This document shows, in pieces, positions 7,989 to 16,923 of a DNA stretch of 40,960 bases. A program made the translations under genes and the position numbers. Below the pieces are notes generated by a model. The model ran no database searches. It was not told where the DNA came from and was given only the letters and a program-made list of their open reading frames with translations. The DNA comes from Flavobacteriales bacterium (lineage in GTDB: Bacteria > Bacteroidota > Bacteroidia > Flavobacteriales > Weeksellaceae): NCBI GenBank assembly GCA_900770875.1, contig CAAGLV010000168.1, forward strand, positions 1 to 40,960, in the 5' to 3' direction. Position 1 is the stretch's first letter. Every line of letters starts with the position of its first letter.

Positions 7989-9013
7989 ATTTGTTCGTAA
8001 TAATAAACGAGTTTGATGTATTTTGAATAAGATATTTTACCATCTTGATTATTTAATTTTAAAAAGCCATCGTTTAGTGCCGAAAAGGCATCGCTTGTTT
8101 TGCCATTAAATTGTTCGTAATAATTTAGTTCGGCTTGATAATCTGTTTTTATTCCTTTTGGTAAATGTTCTAATTCTGCTTTAACAAATAACGGATCGTA
8201 CAAATAAATAGAATGTAGAAGCGAAAACATTGTCTTGTAATAAACAGCATATTTTACTTGGTTTAAGGAAGAATGTACACCAATAAAATAAGCAATAAAA
8301 TTAGCCTGATTTTCGGATGCAAATCCCATTTGATGCGCTAATTCGTGTGCAATAGTAAATGGAACCTTTAAATCGGTTGCTAATATATTTATATTACTTT
8401 CTATCGTAAAAGGATTGTAATAACCTAAAACTCCAGCATAATTCATAACCAACGAAAAATTAGCCCATTTAACATTTGGTTGTTTAATTAACTGATAATT
8501 AAAAATCCAATCTTCTTTATCTAATAAATATTGTTGTTTATTAAAATCTACTAAGTAATCTTCTTTTGTTGTATTAAATTGAGTAACTTTAGTATCAGAA
8601 GAATTAATTAAAAATCGGTAGTAATTTGCTTGTTCTTGATGTAAACAATACAATTTTTTTAGTTGATTTTGATCTATTTCTACATTTAAAGCTGAATCAG
8701 AAAAATTATTTTTCGCATAAACTATTCCCCAAAGCGAATTATATATAAAGCATAAAACAATGATTAATTGCAATAATTTTGTAATCGATTTATATTTTAC
8801 AATACAAAATATAAAACAAAAAATAATCAATACATAAAACAACTCGCTTATCGAAAAATTAAATTTAGATGTAATACTATAAATCAATTGATTATAATTA
8901 CAAACAATATATCTAAACCATAATTCTGTAAAAATGGTAATCTTAAATAAAATTTTCCAAATGGCGATTTGTAATATTAAGATTAACAAATATTTAATCC
9001 ATTTCTTTTGCAT
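7970..9013 (-). CDS. DUF3810-family membrane metallopeptidase-like protein
   Basis: A 347-residue protein with three N-terminal membrane segments (about 8-25, 57-73 and 80-98) followed by a soluble domain. The HELAH zinc-protease motif is at 223-227, and S-E-N-Q-A-N-F is a candidate third-ligand region (Glu234). This layout matches DUF3810, widespread in Bacteroidota, whose substrate is unknown. The start overlaps the end of the upstream transporter gene by 20 nt, so the two are probably cotranscribed and translationally coupled. Confidence 0.85.
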   Translation of the reverse strand: MQKKWIKYLLILILQIAIWKILFKITIFTELWFRYIVCNYNQLIYSITSKFNFSISELFYVLIIFCFIFCIVKYKSITKLLQLIIVLCFIYNSLWGIVYAKNNFSDSALNVEIDQNQLKKLYCLHQEQANYYRFLINSSDTKVTQFNTTKEDYLVDFNKQQYLLDKEDWIFNYQLIKQPNVKWANFSLVMNYAGVLGYYNPFTIESNINILATDLKVPFTIAHELAHQMGFASENQANFIAYFIGVHSSLNQVKYAVYYKTMFSLLHSIYLYDPLFVKAELEHLPKGIKTDYQAELNYYEQFNGKTSDAFSALNDGFLKLNNQDGKISYSKYIKLVYYYEQIKKANH

Positions 9014-9971
9014 ATTGCGTTGCTTTAAAACTTATAAAAAGTAACTGAAACGTATGATAAATTAATATTGGTAGCAAAATTAATCCCATATCTTCACCAA
9101 AAATAACACTTCCCATCACAGAACCATGTACTAATGATTTTTTTGTTCCACAAAATTGTAACGTAATAAAATCGGGTAATTTAAATTTTAAAACATATTG
9201 ATTTAAAATTTTAATCAGATAAAAAACAAAAAGGAATAATAAAACAACAATAATTATTAATAGTACAAGATTAATAAATCCTATTTCACTAAATAATCCG
9301 TCTGTAAAAGTATGACTAAAGCTATTGTATACAATTAATACAATCGTAAGTTTATCAATATTAACAATCCAGTTTTTAAAGCGTTCGTAAAATTTGCCCA
9401 AAATTGGCTGTAATAATGCACCTATAAATACGGGTAAAACGACATTTAATAATAAATTAAAATAAATGGATCCGGTATCGATATCTCCTTTTTGAGTGAT
9501 AAATAAACTTAACCACAATGGCGTTAAAACTATACCTATTAATCCTGATAAACTGGCATTAAAAATTGCCGAAGTTACGTTTCCCTTTGCTAAAGAAACC
9601 ATTACTACCGAAGAAGAAACAGTGCTTGGTAAGCAACATAAATAAAAAACCGAAAGAAATAATAAATTAAGTGATGAATTATTTAAAGTTAAAGGATAAA
9701 GCAATAAACCAATTAACGGAAATAATATAAAGGTTACCGATTGTATAGATAAATGTAACTTCCAATTTAAAAGATCTTTAAAAACCTCGTTCCATTTTAA
9801 TTTTATCCCATAAAAAAAGAATACTAAAATTACACCAACATCTATCATAAAATCTAAATCAATTTTATGATATGATACTGCACTAAATTGTGGAAAAAAA
9901 TAGGCAAAAATTAAAGCAAATACTAAGTATAAGATAAGCGGATCTGGAAAAATTTTCTTGTAAAGAGACAT
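8994..9971 (-). CDS. bile acid:sodium symporter-like transporter (SBF-like, YfeH type)
   Basis: A 325-residue polytopic membrane protein with about ten hydrophobic segments. Recognisable family blocks are D-V-G-V-I-L-V-F-F-F-Y-G near residue 45, C-C-L-P-S-T-V-S-S-S near 110, and F-C-G-T-K-K-S-L-V-H-G near 275. These are typical of the SBF-like/YfeH branch rather than true bile-acid symporters. The substrate is unknown. It is first in a two-gene unit with the DUF3810 protein. A TATTTTTG box (minus strand, 9982-9989) lies about 10 nt before the ATG. Confidence 0.88.
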   Translation of the reverse strand: MSLYKKIFPDPLILYLVFALIFAYFFPQFSAVSYHKIDLDFMIDVGVILVFFFYGIKLKWNEVFKDLLNWKLHLSIQSVTFILFPLIGLLLYPLTLNNSSLNLLFLSVFYLCCLPSTVSSSVVMVSLAKGNVTSAIFNASLSGLIGIVLTPLWLSLFITQKGDIDTGSIYFNLLLNVVLPVFIGALLQPILGKFYERFKNWIVNIDKLTIVLIVYNSFSHTFTDGLFSEIGFINLVLLIIIVVLLFLFVFYLIKILNQYVLKFKLPDFITLQFCGTKKSLVHGSVMGSVIFGEDMGLILLPILIYHTFQLLFISFKATQYAKEMD

Positions 9972-10313
9972 TATTTTTTAACAAAAATAGTAAACTTTTA
10001 CATCAAATGTTCACTTGTTTAAAAGCTAAAATCCTTAAATACACTAAATATTTAATCCGATTTTTTAAAATATTTATACTTTTTTTCGTTACGAATCTAT
10101 TAATAATTAGAAAATAATCGTAAATTAAAACCATTAATACACAGTCGTTTATTTAAATATAGAATTAATATTTAATCTAAATTATTAATATTTTTTTAAA
10201 TTTTAGATAAAAAATAAAACTTTTATCTGATTTACCTATTAATAATTATTGCAAAATAAATATTTTTAACTAAATTTAACATATTAATATGATAACCCCT
10301 AACTGATATAATT
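9972..10313. other. 342-bp AT-rich intergenic region between divergent genes
   Basis: No gene is seen here. It holds the TATTTTTG box for the SBF-like gene (9982-9989). The 13-mer CTATTAATAATTA occurs twice (10097-10109 and 10236-10248), and ATTAATA recurs about six times. An 8-bp hairpin has arms AGATAAAA 10205-10212 and TTTTATCT 10221-10228. The perfect 12-bp palindrome CATATTAATATG lies at 10280-10291, 22 nt before the next ATG. No clean TAnnTTTG box was found for the plus-strand gene. Confidence 0.6.
10280..10291 (+). promoter_or_regulatory. 12-bp palindrome upstream of the zinc-ribbon gene
   Basis: CATATTAATATG is a perfect palindrome ending 22 nt before the ATG at 10314. It could be an operator. 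The AT-rich background makes chance occurrence possible. Confidence 0.3.
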
Positions 10314-10655
10314 ATGAGAATTTGTATTCAATGCGGACATAGCTTATTTGGTAGAAGAGATAAAAAATTTTGTAACGACTTTTGCCGAAATACTTATAAT
10401 AATAACCTAAACAAAGAAAATGTAGAAGTTATTAGAATTACAAACAGTAGATTAAAAAAGAATCACAAGATACTTAAAAATCTATTGGATAATAATGTAA
10501 CAACAATTACAAAATCAGAATTAATGTTACTTGAATTTGATTTAAACCTTAATACAGGATTCGAAATAGATAATGGTAAAATTAAAAGACGAGTTTATGA
10601 TTTTCATTTAGATCAAAACGAAGACGAAACTTTATCAATTGGATTACAACACTAA
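10314..10655 (+). CDS. zinc-ribbon protein (DUF2116-like N-terminus)
   Basis: A 113-residue protein starting with a four-cysteine zinc ribbon: C4-x2-C7 then C20-x3-C24, within a GRRDKKFC context. This pattern is common in small Bacteroidota proteins of unknown role. The following region is a basic helix (N-S-R-L-K-K-N-H-K-I-L-K-N-L-L), and then a mixed acidic tail. No catalytic residues are seen; nucleic acid or protein binding is possible. It stands alone with its own terminator and follows an unusually long AT-rich leader. Confidence 0.85.
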   Translation: MRICIQCGHSLFGRRDKKFCNDFCRNTYNNNLNKENVEVIRITNSRLKKNHKILKNLLDNNVTTITKSELMLLEFDLNLNTGFEIDNGKIKRRVYDFHLDQNEDETLSIGLQH

Positions 10656-10658
10656 AAC

Positions 10659-10691
10659 AAAAAGGTTCCTAAATTTTTAGGAACCTTTTTT
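10659..10691. terminator. bidirectional terminator
   Basis: AAAGGTTCCTAAA (10661-10673) pairs with TTTAGGAACCTTT downstream, flanked by A-runs and T-runs. It serves both the zinc-ribbon gene and dsbD, which converge here. Confidence 0.92.
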
Positions 10692-10698
10692 ATTTTAA

Positions 10699-12780
10699 TT
10701 AATTATGTTTACTCTTATAATTAGCTATCCCTTTGTTTAGCCAATCTAAATATTTATTGATATCTAATTCTGCTTCTAACGGAACCGAATAGCGATTTAA
10801 ATCTTTATCTACAATAATATAATAAGGTTGTGCATTTGCTTTAAAATGTTCAATCTCAAAAGCTGTCCATTTATTGCCAACCGTTTTTAATTTACGATCT
10901 AATACCGGAGAATAAACTTGTTCTTCTTCTGGTAATTTCTTTTGATCATCTACATACAAAGAAACTAAAACCACATCATTTGATAAAATAGATTGAATAC
11001 GATTGTCCGACCAAACTCGCTCTTCTACTTTTCTACAATTTGCACAAGCAAAACCTGTAAAATCTAATAAAATAGGCTTATTTACTTTTTGAGCATAGGC
11101 TGTTGCTTGATCGAAATCTTTAAAAACTGGTATTCCGTGTGGCCCTGCAACCATATTAGGATCTGCAAAAGCAGTAGTAGCTCCTTCTACATTAGTTACC
11201 GTTCCGCCATGAAAACCATTTGGCGACTCCGAATAGGTAATTGGTGGCGTTAATCCACTTAATACTTTTAATGGTGCTCCCCATAATCCTGGTACTAAAT
11301 AAATCATAAATGTAAACGACAATAATGCAAAGAATAAGCGTGGTACACCTATCGTTTGTGTTGGCGCATCTAATTCTAATCTAAATTTTCCTAATAAATA
11401 AATCCCTAAAAGGAAGAATATTGCAATCCAAAAAGCAATAAAAATTTCTCTTGGTAACCAGTTCATTTGCCAAACTAAATCGGCATTCGATAAAAATTTT
11501 AAAGCCAATGCGAGCTCAATAAATCCTAACGAAACTTTAATTGTATTTAACCAACCACCCGATTTTGGTAACGAATTTAACCAACCCGGAAACATTGCAA
11601 ATAAGGTAAATGGAATAGCTAACGCAAACGAAAAACCAAACATTCCTACAACTAAAGAATAGTAATTTCCGCCTTGTGCAGCTTGTACTAACAACGATCC
11701 GATGATTGGACCAGTACACGAAAACGAAACTAAGGCTAATGTAAATGCCGTAAAAAATATACCAATAAATCCGCCTTTGTCTGCACCTTTATCTGCTGCA
11801 TTTACCCATTTAGATGGTAATGTTAACTCGAATGCTCCGAAGAAAGAAATTGCAAAAATTACAAAAATCACAAAGAATACTAAATTAACCCAAGGATTGG
11901 TAGATACCTCGTTTAAGAATGATGCTCCAAATAATAAAGTTGCAATTAAACCTAATACAACATATATTACAATAATAGATAATCCATAAGCTAAAGCTTT
12001 TCCTACACCCTCGCCTTTCGTTTTACTTTGTTTTGTAAAAATACTTACCGTTAACGGAATCATCGGGAAGATACATGGCATTAATAAAGCTGCTAAACCT
12101 CCTAAAAATCCTAAAGTAAATATGGTAATTAAACTATTGTCGCTTTTTTCGTTTTCGGCTAATAAATTGTCCTGATTTATTGTAACATCTTGTGATGAAT
12201 TTGTAATAATTGTATCCGCTGATACCGAATCTGTTTGTGAAGTATTTGTTAATGTTACCGAATCTGTTGTAGCATTTACCTCATCAACTGCAACTTCTGT
12301 TGTTGTAGCAAGATCTGTTGCCTTTGCAGATGGCGTTAACTTTAGCGTTCCACTTATTTCGTCTGGTGGCAAACAACGTTCGGCATCACACATCTGAAAC
12401 TCGATTGTATAATCAACATTAACAGCATCTGGTCCATTTACTTTTATTTTTTGAACAAATTTTACTTGTTTCTCAAAATATTTTTCATCCTGCTCAAAAA
12501 CAGTACTATATTTATCAATTCGCTTTCCTACTTCTTTAAAAGGTCCTACTAATTGTCCGCCTTTACCTGCTTTAAAATTAACTTCGGCCGGAATTCCGAT
12601 TCCTCCATCTGGATGTTTTGAGGAATACAAATGCCAACCTGCATCTATTTTACCGGTTACCTCAACCTCAAATTCATTTTTACCCAAGTCTTTTATTTCA
12701 GTTGTCCATTTGGCTGGGCTAAATAATTGAGCGCTTAATAAGATTGGAAACAAAAACAGAATCCAAAATTTCTTTAACAT
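10699..12780 (-). CDS. dsbD: DsbD-type thiol:disulfide interchange protein
   Basis: It carries electrons from cytoplasmic thioredoxin across the inner membrane to the periplasm. The 693 residues show all three DsbD parts. First come a signal peptide and a periplasmic alpha-like domain with C131 and C136 (M-C-D-A-E-R-C-L-P-P). A Ser/Thr/Asp-rich linker (about 155-210) follows. The membrane domain has the paired cysteines C236 (L-M-P-C-I-F-P) and C355 (S-F-S-C-T-G-P). The C-terminal thioredoxin-like domain has CANC at 579-582. The CANC variant of CxxC is usual for Bacteroidota DsbD-like proteins. The gene overlaps the upstream tilS by 7 nt. Confidence 0.95.
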   Translation of the reverse strand: MLKKFWILFLFPILLSAQLFSPAKWTTEIKDLGKNEFEVEVTGKIDAGWHLYSSKHPDGGIGIPAEVNFKAGKGGQLVGPFKEVGKRIDKYSTVFEQDEKYFEKQVKFVQKIKVNGPDAVNVDYTIEFQMCDAERCLPPDEISGTLKLTPSAKATDLATTTEVAVDEVNATTDSVTLTNTSQTDSVSADTIITNSSQDVTINQDNLLAENEKSDNSLITIFTLGFLGGLAALLMPCIFPMIPLTVSIFTKQSKTKGEGVGKALAYGLSIIVIYVVLGLIATLLFGASFLNEVSTNPWVNLVFFVIFVIFAISFFGAFELTLPSKWVNAADKGADKGGFIGIFFTAFTLALVSFSCTGPIIGSLLVQAAQGGNYYSLVVGMFGFSFALAIPFTLFAMFPGWLNSLPKSGGWLNTIKVSLGFIELALALKFLSNADLVWQMNWLPREIFIAFWIAIFFLLGIYLLGKFRLELDAPTQTIGVPRLFFALLSFTFMIYLVPGLWGAPLKVLSGLTPPITYSESPNGFHGGTVTNVEGATTAFADPNMVAGPHGIPVFKDFDQATAYAQKVNKPILLDFTGFACANCRKVEERVWSDNRIQSILSNDVVLVSLYVDDQKKLPEEEQVYSPVLDRKLKTVGNKWTAFEIEHFKANAQPYYIIVDKDLNRYSVPLEAELDINKYLDWLNKGIANYKSKHN

Positions 12781-14078
12781 ACTACAATATTTAAAAATTC
12801 TTTACTATAACTTTTTATTTTAAAACGTTCGTCTAAACGATAATTAACTATCCAAATTATACGATCGGAATCATCAACTAATAACCAAATTTTTTCTTTT
12901 TCGATTTTTGATAATTTTTGATCTTTTAGATATTTATTAACCATCTTTTTCTTTCCATTCATCCCTAAAGGATAAAAATAATCTCCATTTTTAACTTTAC
13001 GTAATTTTAACGGAAATCGAATACTTTTTAAATCGATAATTTCGGTAGCATCATCTAATTTTAAATCTGATGAAATAAAGCTTAAATGTAAGTCGTCGGT
13101 TTTAACCGAATCCTGACAAATTACAATTTCTTTTTTATCGAAATTTTCTATTCTTTTTAAAATTAAATGTACTCTATTTTTTATTAATCGATGCGTTTTC
13201 GATAACAATTCGCTACTATTATCGGCTAATTTTAGTTTATCGATTAAACTAACATCTTTAAATCCATATTTTTCGAACAAATTAAATTGCACAAAACCAT
13301 TGTTGTTTAACTGATCTAAATCTGAAATTAAAATTTCAGAATACTCATCATTTTTAATAAGCGATTTTCTAATTTCTTCGATCTGATTTGCTACAAAATC
13401 ATTTGTATCTTTTAAAAAATTAATAGTTTTTAAAAAATTAGCTTCAAAATTAGGATGAATTTCATTTAAAATTGGCGAAATATGATGCCTAATTTTGTTA
13501 CGCACATAATCGTCGGTTTGGTTGGTATAGTCTTCTCGCCACGATAATTTATTTTTGATGGCATATTGCAAAACATCTTCTTTTGTGCAATTTAATAAAG
13601 GACGTAATATCATATCTTTATCAATTTGCATTCCGATTAATCCTTTTAAACCAGTTCCGCGCGAAAGATTAATCAAAAAAGTTTCGACATTATCGTTTAA
13701 GTGATGTGCTGTAACTAAATAATTTAAGTGATTTAATTGAATGATTTCTTTAAACCAATCGTAACGCAAAATACGACAAGCCATTTCGGTAGAATAATTG
13801 CCAGTTTGCATAAATGCCTCAACATCAAAACGAATACAATGAAATGGTATTTGATGCTTTGCACAATAATTACGCACCAATTCTTCGTCTCCATTTGCAT
13901 CTTCTCCTCTTAACTGAAAATTACAATGTGCAACCTGAAATTGACTTGTTGTATTTTTAAATAAATCCAAAAGAACCATACTATCAACACCTCCACTAAT
14001 TGCTAAAAGATATTTGTTATCGTTTACATTGTGTGTGAGCAAGATAGACTTAAATGTATCTTCAACCTTCGTATTCAT
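12774..14078 (-). CDS. tilS: tRNA(Ile)-lysidine synthase (TilS)
   Basis: It converts C34 of the CAU-anticodon isoleucine tRNA to lysidine, so that AUA is read correctly; it is essential in bacteria. The 434 residues match the family. The PP-loop SGGVDS is at 28-33, followed by A-H-C-N-F-Q-L-R-G and the T-A-H-H-x-N-D-N-x-E-T motif. The C-terminal TilS domain appears as F-Y-P-L-G-M-x-G-K-K-K. It overlaps dsbD by 7 nt, so the two are likely one transcript, and diverges from a nuclease gene across 52 bp. Confidence 0.96.
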   Translation of the reverse strand: MNTKVEDTFKSILLTHNVNDNKYLLAISGGVDSMVLLDLFKNTTSQFQVAHCNFQLRGEDANGDEELVRNYCAKHQIPFHCIRFDVEAFMQTGNYSTEMACRILRYDWFKEIIQLNHLNYLVTAHHLNDNVETFLINLSRGTGLKGLIGMQIDKDMILRPLLNCTKEDVLQYAIKNKLSWREDYTNQTDDYVRNKIRHHISPILNEIHPNFEANFLKTINFLKDTNDFVANQIEEIRKSLIKNDEYSEILISDLDQLNNNGFVQFNLFEKYGFKDVSLIDKLKLADNSSELLSKTHRLIKNRVHLILKRIENFDKKEIVICQDSVKTDDLHLSFISSDLKLDDATEIIDLKSIRFPLKLRKVKNGDYFYPLGMNGKKKMVNKYLKDQKLSKIEKEKIWLLVDDSDRIIWIVNYRLDERFKIKSYSKEFLNIVVC

Positions 14079-14103
14079 TACTATTTCTTTGGACTAATCC
14101 CTA

Positions 14104-14121
14104 TATATTTGTTCAAAAATA
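14104..14121. promoter_or_regulatory. back-to-back promoter boxes for tilS and the nuclease gene
   Basis: TATATTTG on the plus strand (14104-14111) lies 19 nt before the nuclease ATG. TATTTTTG on the minus strand (14114-14121) lies 35 nt before the tilS ATG. Both fit TAnnTTTG. No TTTG is found at the expected -33 spacing for either. Confidence 0.4.
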
Positions 14122-14130
14122 AAGATATTA

Positions 14131-14934
14131 ATGAAGAAGATCCTATTTATTTTCAATTTTTCGCTACTTCTTTTAGTAAATGCCCAAATACCAAAATATT
14201 ATCAAAATATAAATTTTAACAAGAACGGAAAAGAACTAAAAAAAGAATTATCGCAATTAATTAAATCAACACACCGAAACAATTTAACTTACAAAGAATT
14301 ATGGAAAGCTTTAGCTATTACAGATAGCGACCCTCGTAATCCTAAAAATCTTTTATTAATTTACGGATTTGACGATAAAAGCAACAATGCAGATGAAGCA
14401 AGAACAAGATTAAAAACAAAAAAAGGAAACGAGAAAGGCAGTTGGAGCCGCGAGCATGTTTATGCAAAATCTTTAGGTGTACCAAACTTAGGGCAATCTG
14501 GTCCCGGTGCCGATGCACATATGTTGCGTGCTGCCGATGTTACACGTAATACCAAACGAAGTAATTTACCTTTTATAGATGGTACAGGAAAAGCATCAAA
14601 AAGAGATCAAAAGGCATGGTATCCGGGCAACGAATGGAAAGGTGATATTGCGCGCATAATAATGTATATGTACCTTAGATACGACGAGCAAGCAAACCCT
14701 AACCGAATGGCAAAAAGTAAGAATACATACAGTAAAGAAATGCCTGATATTTTCTTGAAATGGAATGCCGAAGATCCGGTATCGAATCTAGAAAAACAAC
14801 GCAATAATTACTTAGGTAATTTAGCTAACACTTACGGACAAGGTAATCGTAATCCTTTTATTGACAATCCATATTTAGCAACCAAAATTTGGGGCGGACC
14901 AAAAGCAAATAATACTTGGAAAGAAATTAAATAA
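14131..14934 (+). CDS. secreted endonuclease I-family nuclease
   Basis: A 267-residue non-specific DNA/RNA nuclease of the EndA/Vvn (PF04231) family. It has a Sec signal peptide with probable cleavage at V-N-A-Q (after residue 18). The beta-beta-alpha-metal core shows W-S-R-E-H-V-Y-A-K-S-L-G with His109, then D-A-H-M-L-R-A (His130) and N140 in V-T-R-N-T-K-R-S-N. The product is probably periplasmic or secreted and may scavenge nucleic acids. No C-terminal sorting domain is visible. Confidence 0.9.
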   Translation: MKKILFIFNFSLLLLVNAQIPKYYQNINFNKNGKELKKELSQLIKSTHRNNLTYKELWKALAITDSDPRNPKNLLLIYGFDDKSNNADEARTRLKTKKGNEKGSWSREHVYAKSLGVPNLGQSGPGADAHMLRAADVTRNTKRSNLPFIDGTGKASKRDQKAWYPGNEWKGDIARIIMYMYLRYDEQANPNRMAKSKNTYSKEMPDIFLKWNAEDPVSNLEKQRNNYLGNLANTYGQGNRNPFIDNPYLATKIWGGPKANNTWKEIK

Positions 14935-14936
14935 CA

Positions 14937-14961
14937 AAAGCCCGAATAAAATTCGGGCTTT
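14937..14961. terminator. bidirectional terminator
   Basis: AAAGCCCGAAT (14937-14947) pairs perfectly with ATTCGGGCTTT (14951-14961). It lies between the converging nuclease and Rrf2 genes. The T-run is short but the GC-rich stem is strong. Confidence 0.85.
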
Positions 14962-14963
14962 AA

Positions 14964-15371
14964 TTATTTTAAACTATCTAACGATTTATTTTCTAAAATT
15001 TCTAATGTCGAATCTCGTAATTCAGCCATTACTCTATTTAGTTGACAAACGCCCTCGTTTGGACAATCATCGCATTTTTCGTAATAATTTTTACTTACGC
15101 AAGGTAATAACGCGATCGGACCTTCTAAAACACGTATTAACGAAGCTAACGATATATCTTTTGAATCTTTCGCTAAATAATATCCTCCTCCTTTTCCTTG
15201 TTTAGAATTTACAAATCCTAATTTTTTTAAATCCAATAAAATTGCTTCTAAAAATTTTTTAGGAATCATTTCTATCTCAGAAATCTGACCAATTAAAACT
15301 GGCTTATTACTTTCTTGTCTTGCAAGGTAAGCCATCGCTTTTAATCCGTATTTAGTCTTTTTTGATAACAA
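14964..15371 (-). CDS. Rrf2-family transcriptional regulator, TTG start
   Basis: A 135-residue winged-helix regulator. The N-terminus S-K-K-T-K-Y-G-L-K-A-M is characteristic of Rrf2, and the wing has G-K-G-G-G-Y-Y-L at 59-66. Four cysteines (C91, C100, C103, C109) lie where Rrf2 members such as IscR bind a Fe-S cluster, although the spacing differs from IscR. The start codon is TTG: the next ATG (residue 13) would cut into the HTH domain. The gene has the best promoter of the window. It is not next to isc, suf or cysteine genes, so its regulon cannot be read from context. Confidence 0.95.
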   Translation of the reverse strand: MLSKKTKYGLKAMAYLARQESNKPVLIGQISEIEMIPKKFLEAILLDLKKLGFVNSKQGKGGGYYLAKDSKDISLASLIRVLEGPIALLPCVSKNYYEKCDDCPNEGVCQLNRVMAELRDSTLEILENKSLDSLK

Positions 15372-15392
15372 TGTAGTGTCGTTTTAATCCTA

Positions 15393-15424
15393 CAAAAATA
15401 AACTTTGAATTTGTTAAAACCAAA
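15393..15424 (-). promoter_or_regulatory. promoter of the Rrf2 gene (TTTG-N20-TATTTTTG)
   Basis: On the minus strand TTTG (15421-15424) is separated by 20 nt from TATTTTTG (15393-15400). This is an exact match to the Bacteroidetes -33/-7 pattern with normal spacing. It is 21 nt before the TTG start codon and supports that start. Confidence 0.7.
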
Positions 15425-15445
15425 TGCTTTTACCTTAAAACATCT

Positions 15446-16858
15446 CTATAAATATTTTATCATAAAATCGATTAACTTTTGTGTAAACGAATTATATGGG
15501 TAATTTAAAAATCGTGTTGGCGAAAACAATTGATTAACATTCAATACCGGTTTAGCGTGCGAAAAATCTTCAAAACCAAATCGACCTGTAGAAACTCCTA
15601 TTCCTGAATTATTTACACCTCCAAATGGTAAATTTGGGTGCATAATATGCAATAACGTTTCGTTAATTAATACAGCTCCAGAAGAAGTTTGATTACAAAT
15701 ATTTTGAATAAATTTTTGATCTTTAGAAAAGATATAAAGTGCCAGAGGTTTTTCGCCTTTATTGATATAATTAGTTACATCTTTATCAGTTTTATACGTA
15801 ATTATTGGAAAAACCGGCCCAAAAATTTCTTCTTCTAAAATCAAGGCATCTGCTGATAAATTTGTTAAAAGTGTTGGTTTTATGTACAAATTTTCTTCGT
15901 TATATACATTTCCGAAAGGACAATTTGCACCTTTGTTTATGGCATCTTCAATCAAATTTTTTACGCGAGCAAAATTGCGTGTATTAATCATTCGGGCTAA
16001 GTCGGGCGATTGTTCCGGATCTTCTTTAAACACATTATTGATATGCTCTTTAAAAGCTTCGATAAATTCGTTTAGTCGATTTTCTTTAATTAAAATATAA
16101 TCTGGCGCAATACACGTTTGCCCATTATTAATTAACTTTCCCCAAGAAGCTTTTGCAACAACTGTTTTAATATCTAATGTATCATCAATAATTAATGGCG
16201 ATTTCCCTCCAAGTTCTAACGTTACAGAAGTTAAATGCTTTGCTCCTGCTTCCATTACAACTTTACCAACTTTTGGCGATCCTGTAAAATGAATATGATC
16301 GAATTTTTTTGATAAAAGATGTGTTGTTTCTTCGATTTCGCCTTCGATTAAAGCAACATGATTAGGTTTAAAAACTTCGTTTATAATTTCTCTTAAAACT
16401 TTATTGGTATTTGGAGAAAACTCAGACGGTTTAACTATTGCCGTATTACCTGCAGCAACACAAGCTATTAAATGAATAATGGATAATTGAAAAGGATAAT
16501 TCCAAGGAGAAATGATTAAACAATTTCCTTTTGGTTCGTATTGTATTTTAGCATCCGATCCAAAAAATACAATATTATTTGAAATTGTTTTTGTTTTAGC
16601 CCACTTTTTTAGCTTTTTTCTGAATAATCGTATTTCGCTTAAAACAGGAAAGATTTCGGTTGATTCGGCTTCGATTTTACTTTTTCTGAAATCTAAATGC
16701 AACCCTTCTACAATTTTATTACGATTAGCTAGTATGCTTTTTTCTAAATGATGTAGAAGTGTAATTCTTTCGTTTATAGTAAGTTTACGAATTACTTCTT
16801 TATTCGAAATTTGTAAATCATATATTTCGTTAATAGCATAAATTTGATCGTTTGCCAT
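15446..16858 (-). CDS. aldehyde dehydrogenase family protein
   Basis: A 470-residue NAD(P)+-dependent aldehyde dehydrogenase of the shorter class-3-like type. Visible features are P-W-N-Y-P with Asn120, F-T-G-S-P-K-V-G (191-198) for cofactor binding, the general base Glu215 in E-L-G-G-K-S-P, and the nucleophile Cys249 in N-N-G-Q-T-C. All catalytic residues are present. The hydrophobic C-terminus (D-F-M-I-K-Y-L) fits the class. The aldehyde substrate cannot be inferred; fatty aldehydes are plausible. It is divergent from the TerB-like gene across 65 bp. Confidence 0.95.
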   Translation of the reverse strand: MANDQIYAINEIYDLQISNKEVIRKLTINERITLLHHLEKSILANRNKIVEGLHLDFRKSKIEAESTEIFPVLSEIRLFRKKLKKWAKTKTISNNIVFFGSDAKIQYEPKGNCLIISPWNYPFQLSIIHLIACVAAGNTAIVKPSEFSPNTNKVLREIINEVFKPNHVALIEGEIEETTHLLSKKFDHIHFTGSPKVGKVVMEAGAKHLTSVTLELGGKSPLIIDDTLDIKTVVAKASWGKLINNGQTCIAPDYILIKENRLNEFIEAFKEHINNVFKEDPEQSPDLARMINTRNFARVKNLIEDAINKGANCPFGNVYNEENLYIKPTLLTNLSADALILEEEIFGPVFPIITYKTDKDVTNYINKGEKPLALYIFSKDQKFIQNICNQTSSGAVLINETLLHIMHPNLPFGGVNNSGIGVSTGRFGFEDFSHAKPVLNVNQLFSPTRFLNYPYNSFTQKLIDFMIKYL

Positions 16859-16923
16859 TTTAATTTTATTTCTATTATACTAAGATATAGTAATTTAAGT
16901 TATTGTTACATAAACATTGAAAA

